From: Marinobacterium rhizophilum DSM 18822
Lineage (GTDB): Bacteria; Pseudomonadota; Gammaproteobacteria; Pseudomonadales; Balneatricaceae
Reading direction: 5' to 3'
NCBI RefSeq assembly: GCF_000378045.1
Contig: NZ_KB899096.1
Coordinates: 62,001 to 126,000, forward strand
Length of the DNA: 64,000 bases
The notes under the pieces are model-generated. The model saw only the letters and a list, made by a program, of their open reading frames with translations. It made no database searches and was not told the origin of the DNA. Positions within the stretch are counted from its first letter, which is position 1; every line of letters begins with the position of its first letter. Positions 1 through 8,406 of this stretch are shown in pieces. The position numbers and the translations under genes are program-made.

Positions 1-1929
1 CGTATCGGCTCCCTGGTCGCCAACGATTTCAAGTCGGCCGTCATCTATGCCCCGCTGCTGGACAGGAACCCGGAGACCGGACAGCCGATCGATTACCAGC
101 AGTTCTCCAGCCAGCTCGAAGAACTGATTCGTGACAAGTACGAGAGCGACAGCGTCACAATCCACATCACCGGCTTCGCCAAGGTCGTCGGCGATCTGAT
201 CGACGGCGCCAGCCAGGTGGCGGTATTCTTTGCCATGGCCCTGGCCATCACGCTGGTGCTGCTGTACGCCTACTCGCGCTGCCTGCGCAGCGCCGTGGTT
301 CCGTTGCTGTGCTCCGTTGTCGCCGTCATCTGGCAGTTGGGGCTGCTGAAAACGCTCGGCTACGGTCTTGACCCCTTCTCCATGCTGGTGCCGTTCCTGG
401 TATTCGCCATTGGCGTCAGCCACGGTGTACAGATCATCAACGCCATTGGCCACGAAAGCGCCAACGGCGCCGGCAAGGAGCTGGCTGCACGCCTTGCCTT
501 CCGTTCGCTTTATGTCCCCGGCATTATTGCGCTGATCAGTGACGGCGTCGGTTTCGCCACCCTGATGGTCATCGATATCGCGGTCATCCAGGATCTGGCC
601 GTTGCGGCCAGTCTGGGTGTTGCCGTCATCATCCTGACCAACCTCGTGTTGCTGCCGATTCTGATGTCCTACACCGGCGTCAGCCAGAAATCGGTCAAGC
701 GGCAGCAGCGAATCGAGGAGCATGGCAAGCACCCGATCTGGAACCTGCTCTCCAGCTTCACGCAGCGTCCACAGGCGAGCGCGCTGATCCTGTTGGCCCT
801 GGGCCTGGCCGCTGTCGGCCTGTATCAGAGCCAGAACCTCAAGGTTGGTGACCTGGATGCCGGCGCCCCGGAGCTGCGTCCGGATTCGCGCTACAACCTG
901 GACAACGCCTTCATCAACGACAACTACTCCACCAGTACCGATATCTTCGTGGTGATGGTGCAAACCGCCAAGGACCGCTGCTCGAACTACCACACGCTGG
1001 ATATCGTTGATCAGCTGCAGTGGCGCCTGCAGCAGCTGCCCGGCGTGCAGTCCGCCAACTCGCTGGTCAACCTGACCAAGCAGACCATGAGCGGCTACAA
1101 CGAAGGCAGCATCAAGTGGATGGCGCTGAACCGTAACCAGAACCTGCTCAACCAGGCGTCGATCAGCGCCCCCCGTGGCAGCTTCAACGCCGACTGCAGC
1201 CTGATGCCGGTGTTCGTCTACCTGAACGATCACAAGGCCGAGACCCTGGCGGCCATCGTCAAAGAAACCGAAGCCTTTGCCGCCCAGTACAACAGTGACG
1301 ATATCACCATCAAGCTGGCGGCCGGCAATGCCGGTATCGAAGCGGCGACCAATATCGTCATCGCCAAGGCCCAGTACGACATGTTGATCTGGGTGTACGC
1401 TGTCGTTGGTATCCTGTGTCTGATTACCTTTCGTTCCGTGCGGACCGTCGCCTGTATCCTGCTGCCGCTTGCGCTGACCTCGCTGCTCTGCCAGGCCCTG
1501 ATGGCGCGGCTCGGTATCGGCGTCAAGGTCGCCACCCTGCCGGTGATCGCGCTGGGCGTGGGCATTGGTGTCGACTATGGCATCTATATCTACAGCAAGC
1601 TGGAAACCTATTTGAAAGCGGGGCAAAACCTGCGTGAAGCCTACTTCAATACGCTCAAGACCACCGGCAAGGCTGTGGCCTTCACTGGCCTGACCCTCGG
1701 TATCGGTGTCGGCACCTGGTACTGGTCGCCGATCAAGTTCCAGGCCGACATGGGTATCCTGCTGACCTTCATGTTCGTCTGGAACATGGTCGGCGCCCTT
1801 ATCTTCCTGCCGGCCCTGGCCAGCTTCCTGGTGAAGCGCGAGCCGAGCTGCCTGGCGGCTGGCCAACGCAGCAACGGGGAGTTGCTCGAGCAAACCGATC
1901 ACGTACAGCCAAAGGTGTCCCATGCATGA
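1..1929 (+). CDS. RND/MMPL-family transporter, 5'-truncated
   Basis: The frame is open from the first base, so the N-terminus lies outside the window; about 642 residues are visible. The protein is an inner-membrane RND-superfamily permease of the MMPL/sterol-sensing type. The visible part shows one five-helix block (from about residue 70, VAVFFAMALAITLV, to LVLLPILM), a further helix, a soluble periplasmic domain of about 200 residues containing GDLDAGAPELRPDSRYN, and a second helix block with LGVGIGVDYGIYIYSKL near the end. This duplicated helix-loop-helix layout is typical of RND pumps driven by proton flux. Relatives usually export lipids or hydrophobic compounds, but no substrate can be read here. 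The stop overlaps the next gene by 8 bp, so the two are likely translationally coupled. Confidence 0.85.
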   Translation, partial: RIGSLVANDFKSAVIYAPLLDRNPETGQPIDYQQFSSQLEELIRDKYESDSVTIHITGFAKVVGDLIDGASQVAVFFAMALAITLVLLYAYSRCLRSAVVPLLCSVVAVIWQLGLLKTLGYGLDPFSMLVPFLVFAIGVSHGVQIINAIGHESANGAGKELAARLAFRSLYVPGIIALISDGVGFATLMVIDIAVIQDLAVAASLGVAVIILTNLVLLPILMSYTGVSQKSVKRQQRIEEHGKHPIWNLLSSFTQRPQASALILLALGLAAVGLYQSQNLKVGDLDAGAPELRPDSRYNLDNAFINDNYSTSTDIFVVMVQTAKDRCSNYHTLDIVDQLQWRLQQLPGVQSANSLVNLTKQTMSGYNEGSIKWMALNRNQNLLNQASISAPRGSFNADCSLMPVFVYLNDHKAETLAAIVKETEAFAAQYNSDDITIKLAAGNAGIEAATNIVIAKAQYDMLIWVYAVVGILCLITFRSVRTVACILLPLALTSLLCQALMARLGIGVKVATLPVIALGVGIGVDYGIYIYSKLETYLKAGQNLREAYFNTLKTTGKAVAFTGLTLGIGVGTWYWSPIKFQADMGILLTFMFVWNMVGALIFLPALASFLVKREPSCLAAGQRSNGELLEQTDHVQPKVSHA

Positions 1930-2755
1930 GTACAAACATCTGCTGGCGGTTCTGAATCCCGCCGGCCCGCACCAGGTCGCGTTGCAAAGGGCGGCGCAGC
2001 TGGCGCGCTGCAACGGAAGCAAGATCTCCGCCCTGCTCCCGGCCGGCAAGGCCGCCGCTGGAATACGGACAGCGATCGACGGTCAGTTGCTGCAGTTGAA
2101 CGAGCAGGGCCTGGACGTGGCACTGGATATCAGCGCCGAGAAGGATGTGCTGCGCGCCGTGCTGGAGTGCCAGCATCGGCACGACGTGGACCTCACGGTA
2201 AAGGCGCCGCAGCCGCACAGCCTTGCCGATGAGGTGTTCACATCGCTCGACTGGAAACTGCTGCGCAGCAACCGCACCCCGGTGTTGCTGGTACATTCCG
2301 ATGCCCAGCATGCGCAGGCACCGATTCTGGCGGCAGTCGAAGCCAAGCCGGCCGATCTCGAGCACCGGGAACTGAGCAAAGCCATCCTGCAACAGGCCCA
2401 GTGGCTGGCGGCGCGCCTGGAAGCGCCGCTGCACCTGTTCAGCGCTTACCCGGCACCGATGCAGGATCCGATGCACCCGGACCAGGACCCGGAACAGCAG
2501 GCGCGCGATTATCGCGACGCCTGCCTGAAACTGGCATTGCAGCATGGCATTGCGCAGGAACGGGTGCATGTCGCAGCAGGCCCGGCGGAGCTGCTGATCC
2601 CGGAACGCGCCACCCGACTGGGCGCCCAGCTGCTGGTGCTGGGCACCGTGGCGCGTACCGGATTGCGGGGCGTATTGCTGGGCAATACCGCTGAACAAGT
2701 ACTGGAAAAGACAGCGCGCGACGTTTTGGTTATCCCGCCTATACGCGGCGAGTGA
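1922..2755 (+). CDS. Tandem-domain universal stress protein (UspA family)
   Basis: A 277-residue cytoplasmic protein with two UspA-like halves, similar in layout to UspE-type proteins. The second half ends with LLVLGTVARTGLRGVLLGN, which matches the ATP-binding G-2x-G-9x-G(S/T) motif of Usp proteins, followed by the family's usual VLEKTARDVLVI strand. The first half is diverged: it keeps LLRSNRTPVLLVHS but lacks a clean glycine motif. The start codon lies inside the end of the RND gene and the stop TGA overlaps a GTG of the following reading frame, so the three genes look like one transcription unit. Its link to the transporter and IOR is positional only. Confidence 0.85.
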   Translation: MHEYKHLLAVLNPAGPHQVALQRAAQLARCNGSKISALLPAGKAAAGIRTAIDGQLLQLNEQGLDVALDISAEKDVLRAVLECQHRHDVDLTVKAPQPHSLADEVFTSLDWKLLRSNRTPVLLVHSDAQHAQAPILAAVEAKPADLEHRELSKAILQQAQWLAARLEAPLHLFSAYPAPMQDPMHPDQDPEQQARDYRDACLKLALQHGIAQERVHVAAGPAELLIPERATRLGAQLLVLGTVARTGLRGVLLGNTAEQVLEKTARDVLVIPPIRGE

Positions 2756-2784
2756 CAAGCGCCGTGGCCACTGGAGTAAAGAGC

Positions 2785-5700
2785 ATGACGTTAAAAGAAG
2801 TCTCACTGGACGACAAGTACACCAAGGCGAGCGGTACCGTCTATATGACGGGCAACCAGGCCCTGGTGCGCCTGCCGCTGCTGCAAAAGCAGCGCGACCG
2901 GGCCTGCGGTCTCAATACCGCCGGTTATATTACCGGCTACCGGGGTTCGCCGATCGGCACTTACGACATGGAGCTTTCGCGCAACAAGAAGCTGCTCGAA
3001 GCCCACGACATCGTGTTCCAGCCGGGCGTTAACGAGGACCTGGCAGCCACTGCCGTCTGGGGAACCCAGCAAATCGAGGCCGAAGCGGACAAGCTGTTCG
3101 ACGGCGTCTTCTCCATCTGGTACGGCAAGGGGCCCGGCGTCTTCCGCTCCGGCGATGCCATCAAGCACGGCAGCTTCTTCGGCGCGTCCCGCCATGGCGG
3201 CGTGCTGCTGATCGCCGGAGATGATCATGTCGCGAAATCGTCCACCATCGCACACTTCTCCGACCCGGAGATGATGGCCCACGGTTCACCGGTTCTGTAC
3301 CCGTCGACCATCCAGGAAGTCATCGACTTCGGCCTGATCGGCTGGGCACTGTCGCGCTACTCCGGCGCCTGGGTCACCCTCAAGGTGGTCAATGAAACCG
3401 TCGAGGGAACCGCCACCGTTGAACTGGACCCGGGCCTCTCCATCACGCGCGAGCCCGAAGGCCTGGACATTCCGCCCGAAGCCCACTTCGTGCCGCCCCA
3501 GGGAGGCCTCGGCCCCGCCGCCACCGCAGAGCGCATGGCGTACAGCGGGCGCATTCCACTGATCAAGGCTTTCGCACGCCTCAACAGGCTCGACCGTATC
3601 ACCCTGGAGGCGCCACAGCGCAAGCTCGGTATCATCACCGCCGGCAAGGTCTATCAGGATCTGCTGCGCGCAATGCAGCTGATGGGCATCGACGAGGACA
3701 AGGCCCGCGCCATGGGCATCAGCCTGTACAAGGTCGCCATGACCTGGCCGCTGGAAGACCAGGGCCTGGCCGAATTCGCCGAGGGTCACGACGAACTGCT
3801 GGTGATCGAGGAAAAGCTGCCGCTGCTGGAAAACCAGATTGCCGATCAGCTGTTCAACTGGTCCGCGGACAAGCGCCCGCGCCTTGTCGGCAAGAAAGAC
3901 GAGCAGGGTCAGCCCATCCAGAAAACCTACGGCGCGACCTACCCGGATGAAGTCGTGATACTGCTGCGTGACCGCCTGTCCGCCAACGGCCTGCTCGACG
4001 ACGAGACCCGCAACACCGCCGACCAGTACCTCGCGACGGTCACCGGCGGCTGCGGCGCCATCATTCCGAGCCTCGTGCGCATTCCGTACTTCTGTTCCGG
4101 CTGCCCGCACAACAGCTCGACCAAGGTCCCTGAAGGCTCCAAGGCGATGGCCGGCATCGGCTGTCACGCCATGGCCGGCTTCATGAACCGCAACACCACC
4201 TTCCCGACCCAGATGGGTGGCGAAGGTCACAACTGGGTGGGCCTGTCCCATTTCGTCGGCGACACACACCGCTTCCAGAACCTGGGAGACGGCACCTACA
4301 CTCACTCCGGCCTGCTGGCCATCCATGGTGCCGTGGTGCAAAACACCAATATCACCTACAAGATCCTGTACAACGATGCGGTCGCCATGACCGGCGGCCA
4401 GGTCGCCGAAGGTCACCTGACGCCGCAGCAGATCAGCGAGCAGGTAACGGCGCTGGGCGCCAGGCGCGTCGTTGTGACCAGCGATGATCCGCAACGGTAC
4501 GAGGATCAGCCGGCGTTCGCCCGCGGGGTCGAAATTCACCATCGCCGCGAGCTCGAGCGACTGCAGCTTGAACTGCGCGACACCCAGGGCGTCACCGTAC
4601 TGATTCACGACCAGACCTGCGCTGCCGAGAAGCGTCGCCGCCGCAAGCGTGGCCAGTTCCCGGATCCCGACAAGCGCCTGTTCATCAACGATCAGGTCTG
4701 CGAGGCCTGCGGAGACTGTTCGGTACAGGCCAACTGCGTGAGCCTGCAGACCCGCAAGACCGAGTTCGGCAACAAGCGCAAGATCGACCAGTCGACCTGT
4801 AACAAGGACTACCGCTGCGTTGACGGTTTCTGCCCGTCCTTCGTCACCGTGCTGGGCGGCAAGCTGCGCAAGGCGCAAACGGCCGAGCTCGGCGACAGCC
4901 TCTTCCAGGGCCTGCCTACGCCGGCGCGCCCCGAGTTCGATCAGGCTTACGCCATCATGATCAACGGCATCGGTGGTACCGGTGTGGTCACTATCGGCGC
5001 GGTACTGGGTATGGCGGCGCACCTGGAGGACAAGGCCATCTCCATTTACGACCAGACCGGTTTCGCCCAGAAAGGCGGCGCGGTGCAGAGTCACCTGCGC
5101 ATCGGCCATCGCCAGCAGGACATCACCAGCCTGCCGATCGGGCCCGGCGATGCGGACCTGATCATCGGCTGCGACCTGGTGGTCACCGCCAGCGAAAGCT
5201 CGATGCGCTCGATCCGACACGGCCATACCAAGGCTGTCGTCAACACCGACCCCGTGGCGACCGCGGCGTTGCAGCTGGTGCGTGATTTCGAACTGCCGTC
5301 ATCGGCTCTGATCCAGGGCATCGCCGACGTTCTGGGCGACGACCTTGCCACCATCGACGCGTCCAAGATCGCCAACGCCCTTACCGGCAACAGTATCGCC
5401 TCCAACATGTTCCTGGTCGGCTTCGCCTTCCAGAAAGGCTGGCTGCCGCTCGGCGAGGAGGCCATTCTCAAGGCGATAGAGATCAACGGCGTGTCCGTTC
5501 CCTTCAACCAGGGCGCCTTCCGCCTCGGCCGCGTCGCCGCTCACGACATCGGCCGCATCACGACGCTGATCGAAAAGCAGCTCAACGCCGGCAAGCCGGA
5601 TGTCGCCGAAACGCCGGAGCAGGCGCTGCAGCGCCGGATCGATCACCTGAGCGCCTACCAGGACAAGGCCTATGCGCAGCGTTACCTCGAACTGGTACAT

Positions 5701-6294
5701 CGGACACGGCAGATCGAGCAGGAGAAAACCCCGGGCCGTACCGAACTGACCGAGGCCGTCATGCGCAACTACTTCAAGTTGATGGCCTACAAGGACGAAT
5801 ACGAAGTGGCGCGCCTGTACACCGACGGCAAGTTCGTGGAAAGCCTGAAGCAGCAGTTCGACGGTGACTACAAGCTGAAATTCAACCTGGCGCCGCCGCT
5901 GCTGAGCAAGCGCGACCCGGTGACCGGCCATCTGCGCAAGAAGGAGTTCGGTCCCTGGGTCTTCAAGGCCTTCGGCGTGCTGGCGAAGCTCAAGGGGCTG
6001 CGCGGAACCGCCTTTGACATCTTCGGCTATACCGCCGAGCGCAGGCAGGAGCGTCAGCTGATCGTCGACTACCGCGATACCATCGAGTCGCTGCTGACCC
6101 AACTGAGCGAGGCCAACCACGACATCGCCGTCAAGATTGCCCATCTGCCGGCGGAGATCCGCGGTTATGGCCATGTCAAGGAAGCGGCGATGCACAAGGT
6201 GGCGGACCACAAGCAGCAACTGCTGGCCACATTCAGCCAGGCCCACAACCGCATCGCAACCGACAACGGCGAGCTGTTCTACAAGGCCAGCTGA
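2785..6294 (+). CDS. Fused indolepyruvate:ferredoxin oxidoreductase (IorA-IorB)
   Basis: About 1,169 residues, the size of the fused proteobacterial IOR. It should oxidatively decarboxylate indolepyruvate and other aryl pyruvates to aryl-acetyl-CoA with ferredoxin as acceptor. In order: N-terminal pyrimidine-type TPP domain (TGYRGSPIGTYD), central TPP-binding region (GEGHNWVGLSHFVGDTH), an iron-sulfur region with CEACGDCSVQANC and CNKDYRCVDGFCPS, then a gamma-type domain beginning MINGIGGTGVVTIGAVLGMA. ATG 2785 is preferred because GGAG at 2773-2776 lies 8 nt upstream. An alternative GTG at 2752 overlaps the stop of the upstream gene (GTGA) and would allow coupling; it adds 11 residues. Role in aromatic amino acid or phenylacetate metabolism follows from the family. 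Confidence 0.93.
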   Translation: MTLKEVSLDDKYTKASGTVYMTGNQALVRLPLLQKQRDRACGLNTAGYITGYRGSPIGTYDMELSRNKKLLEAHDIVFQPGVNEDLAATAVWGTQQIEAEADKLFDGVFSIWYGKGPGVFRSGDAIKHGSFFGASRHGGVLLIAGDDHVAKSSTIAHFSDPEMMAHGSPVLYPSTIQEVIDFGLIGWALSRYSGAWVTLKVVNETVEGTATVELDPGLSITREPEGLDIPPEAHFVPPQGGLGPAATAERMAYSGRIPLIKAFARLNRLDRITLEAPQRKLGIITAGKVYQDLLRAMQLMGIDEDKARAMGISLYKVAMTWPLEDQGLAEFAEGHDELLVIEEKLPLLENQIADQLFNWSADKRPRLVGKKDEQGQPIQKTYGATYPDEVVILLRDRLSANGLLDDETRNTADQYLATVTGGCGAIIPSLVRIPYFCSGCPHNSSTKVPEGSKAMAGIGCHAMAGFMNRNTTFPTQMGGEGHNWVGLSHFVGDTHRFQNLGDGTYTHSGLLAIHGAVVQNTNITYKILYNDAVAMTGGQVAEGHLTPQQISEQVTALGARRVVVTSDDPQRYEDQPAFARGVEIHHRRELERLQLELRDTQGVTVLIHDQTCAAEKRRRRKRGQFPDPDKRLFINDQVCEACGDCSVQANCVSLQTRKTEFGNKRKIDQSTCNKDYRCVDGFCPSFVTVLGGKLRKAQTAELGDSLFQGLPTPARPEFDQAYAIMINGIGGTGVVTIGAVLGMAAHLEDKAISIYDQTGFAQKGGAVQSHLRIGHRQQDITSLPIGPGDADLIIGCDLVVTASESSMRSIRHGHTKAVVNTDPVATAALQLVRDFELPSSALIQGIADVLGDDLATIDASKIANALTGNSIASNMFLVGFAFQKGWLPLGEEAILKAIEINGVSVPFNQGAFRLGRVAAHDIGRITTLIEKQLNAGKPDVAETPEQALQRRIDHLSAYQDKAYAQRYLELVHRTRQIEQEKTPGRTELTEAVMRNYFKLMAYKDEYEVARLYTDGKFVESLKQQFDGDYKLKFNLAPPLLSKRDPVTGHLRKKEFGPWVFKAFGVLAKLKGLRGTAFDIFGYTAERRQERQLIVDYRDTIESLLTQLSEANHDIAVKIAHLPAEIRGYGHVKEAAMHKVADHKQQLLATFSQAHNRIATDNGELFYKAS

Positions 6295-6326
6295 TCCGGT
6301 GCGTCACCCACCCTGTGCAATCAATC

Positions 6327-6349
6327 AAAGCCCTGCTGTGCAGGGCTTT
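6327..6349 (+). terminator. Hairpin after the IOR gene
   Basis: AAAGCCCTG at 6327-6335 pairs perfectly with CAGGGCTTT at 6341-6349 around a 5-nt loop. It sits 33 nt after the IOR stop. The T-tract is short (TTT then CC), so this is a moderate intrinsic terminator that may act in both directions. Confidence 0.5.
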
Positions 6350-6445
6350 CCAATTCCATTCTGACGCAATCTATCAACCCTGATGCGCATAATGTCAAAC
6401 GATTCGCCACCCGTTCTCTTATGCTTTCAGCAAAATAATAAAAGG

Positions 6446-6460
6446 ATACCGATTCGGTAT
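6446..6460. promoter_or_regulatory. Small dyad before the first DUF3604 gene
   Basis: ATACCG-ATT-CGGTAT is a perfect 6-bp inverted repeat ending 4 nt before the CGGAGA ribosome-binding site of the gene at 6476. The surroundings (6383-6475) are AT-rich. It could be an operator or a small leader hairpin; length alone does not exclude chance. Confidence 0.25.
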
Positions 6461-6475
6461 TCGACGGAGATAACA

Positions 6476-8281
6476 ATGAAGAAGAAGATTCTCGCCAGTC
6501 TGATGGCGCTTGCCGGTTGTTCCGCAACGGTTGCCATGGCCGCCCCGACGCAGCTTTTCTGGGGCGACACCCACCTCCACACGTCCTATTCCGGCGACGC
6601 CTTTGCCATGGGCAATGAAACCGTCGACCCTGATACCGCCTACCGCTTCGCCAAGGGCCAGCCGGTCATCCACCCCTATAACCGCGTACGTGTGCAGCTC
6701 AACCGCCCGCTCGACTTCCTGGTTGTCGCCGATCACGCCGAGTACATGGGACTGTTGCAGCAGGTCAGGGACAAAAGCCCGCTGCTGGAAAGCACCGAGA
6801 ACGGCAGAAAGCTGATCGAGCTCTGGGATACCAAGGGCTCCAAGTCCGTCTATTACGACGCAGCGGGCGCGCTCGTGAAGGGCCAGCCCTACATGGACCT
6901 CATGGGCGAAGCGATTCGGCAGCCGATCTGGAACCGCATCATTGACGCCGCCGAAACCAACAATGAACCCGGCAAGTTCACCACCTTCATCGGCTGGGAA
7001 TGGTCGTCCATGCCCGGTGGTGCCAACCTGCACCGCATCGTCTTCACCAACAAGGGCGAAGAGGTGGCGAAAACCTTCCTGCCCTACTCCTCGATGCAAA
7101 GCGATCGTCCGGAGGACTTCTGGAACTGGCTGCAGTCGACGTCCGAATCGACCGGTGCGGACTTTGTCGCCATCCCCCACAACTCCAATATCAGCAACGG
7201 CCTGATGTTCAACAAGGTCGACAGCAACGGGCATCCGATCAGCGCCAGCTACGCCCGCACGCGAATGCGCTGGGAACCGGTGGCCGAGATTTCTCAGATA
7301 AAGGGCGACTCCGAAACCCACCCGAGCCTTTCGCCGGACGACCCATTCGCCGATTTCGAAACCTTTGAGCATGTGATGACCTTCGGCGCCGACGAACAGA
7401 AGGACGTGGACCAGGTCAGCAACTACGTGCGTAGCGGCCTGAAACGCGGCCTGGAGATCGAAGCCCAGACCGGCGCCAACCCGTTCAAGTTCGGCGTCGT
7501 GGGGTCCACCGATTCCCATACGGGCCTGAGCACCGCCAGCGAGCCCAATTTCTGGGGCAAGTTCGGCCTGGATTCCATCCCCGAGAACAAGGACAAGGAG
7601 ACCACGCCGCACGCCGATGGCTGGAGCATGTCCGCCGCCGGCATGGTCGCGGTCTGGGCCGATGAGAACACCCGCGAATCGCTGTTTTCCGCCTTCAAGC
7701 GTAAGGAAGTCTATGCCACCACCGGGCCGCGCATGCAGGTGCGCCTGTTCGGCGGTTTCGACTTCGATGCACAGGATGCAACTGGCAACGAGCTGGCCGA
7801 GGTCGGCTACCGCAAGGGCGTGCCGATGGGAGGCGACCTGAGCCAGGCGCCGGACGGCAAGCACCCGTCGTTCCTGATCCAGGCGGTCAAGGATCCGATG
7901 GATGCCAATCTTGACCGGGTCCAGGTCGTCAAGGGCTGGCTGGATGCCGATGGCAACAGCCAGGAGAAGGTATTCAACGTGGCACTGTCCGACGGTCGAG
8001 AGGACCGCGGCGCCGACACTCAACCGGTCGGCAATACCGTCGACCTGAAAACCGGCAAGTTCAGCGACAGCATCGGCGCAGAGGAGCTGACGACGGTCTG
8101 GCAGGACCCGGAATTCGATGCCAGTCAGCGCGCCTTTTATTACGTGCGCGTGCTGCAGATCCCAACGGCACGCCACACCATGCTCGATGCCCTCGCCCTG
8201 GGCAAACCGCTTGAGGACGTGCAGCGCCCGGCCACGATCCAGGAACGCGCCTATTCCTCGCCGATCTGGTACACGCCCTGA
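6476..8281 (+). CDS. Secreted DUF3604 protein (PHP-like), copy 1
   Basis: About 601 residues starting with a signal peptide (MKKKILASLMALAGCSATVAMA); ATG 6476 follows CGGAGA at 6465-6470. DUF3604 proteins are predicted metal-dependent hydrolases related to the PHP fold. Candidate ligand motifs are all present: GDTHLHTSY near residue 28, VVADHAEYMG near 84, IPHNSNISNG, and GSTDSHTGLS. A conserved block WEPVAEISQIKGDSETHPS lies between them. The C-terminus ends QERAYSSPIWYTP, identical to the second copy downstream. The exported metallohydrolase-like proteins are followed by a PPIase and a HupE/UreJ gene. The substrate is unknown. A longer ATG start at 6383 would bury the signal peptide and is rejected. 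Confidence 0.9.
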   Translation: MKKKILASLMALAGCSATVAMAAPTQLFWGDTHLHTSYSGDAFAMGNETVDPDTAYRFAKGQPVIHPYNRVRVQLNRPLDFLVVADHAEYMGLLQQVRDKSPLLESTENGRKLIELWDTKGSKSVYYDAAGALVKGQPYMDLMGEAIRQPIWNRIIDAAETNNEPGKFTTFIGWEWSSMPGGANLHRIVFTNKGEEVAKTFLPYSSMQSDRPEDFWNWLQSTSESTGADFVAIPHNSNISNGLMFNKVDSNGHPISASYARTRMRWEPVAEISQIKGDSETHPSLSPDDPFADFETFEHVMTFGADEQKDVDQVSNYVRSGLKRGLEIEAQTGANPFKFGVVGSTDSHTGLSTASEPNFWGKFGLDSIPENKDKETTPHADGWSMSAAGMVAVWADENTRESLFSAFKRKEVYATTGPRMQVRLFGGFDFDAQDATGNELAEVGYRKGVPMGGDLSQAPDGKHPSFLIQAVKDPMDANLDRVQVVKGWLDADGNSQEKVFNVALSDGREDRGADTQPVGNTVDLKTGKFSDSIGAEELTTVWQDPEFDASQRAFYYVRVLQIPTARHTMLDALALGKPLEDVQRPATIQERAYSSPIWYTP

Positions 8282-8406
8282 TCCATCACTGATCGACTTT
8301 AAGCCCTTGCAGCAGCGTTTCACGGCCCTACGCCGAGAAACGGCGATGTGCAGATGGATTCAGTCCGAACCCATCTGCACGCCGAATCAATAAACCCGAG
8401 TGCATT

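Noticed and set aside
3286-5226. A 646-codon minus-strand frame inside the IOR gene
   Set aside because: It is the antisense of a well-supported gene at high GC; its translation has no domain and codon use is a shadow of the plus strand.
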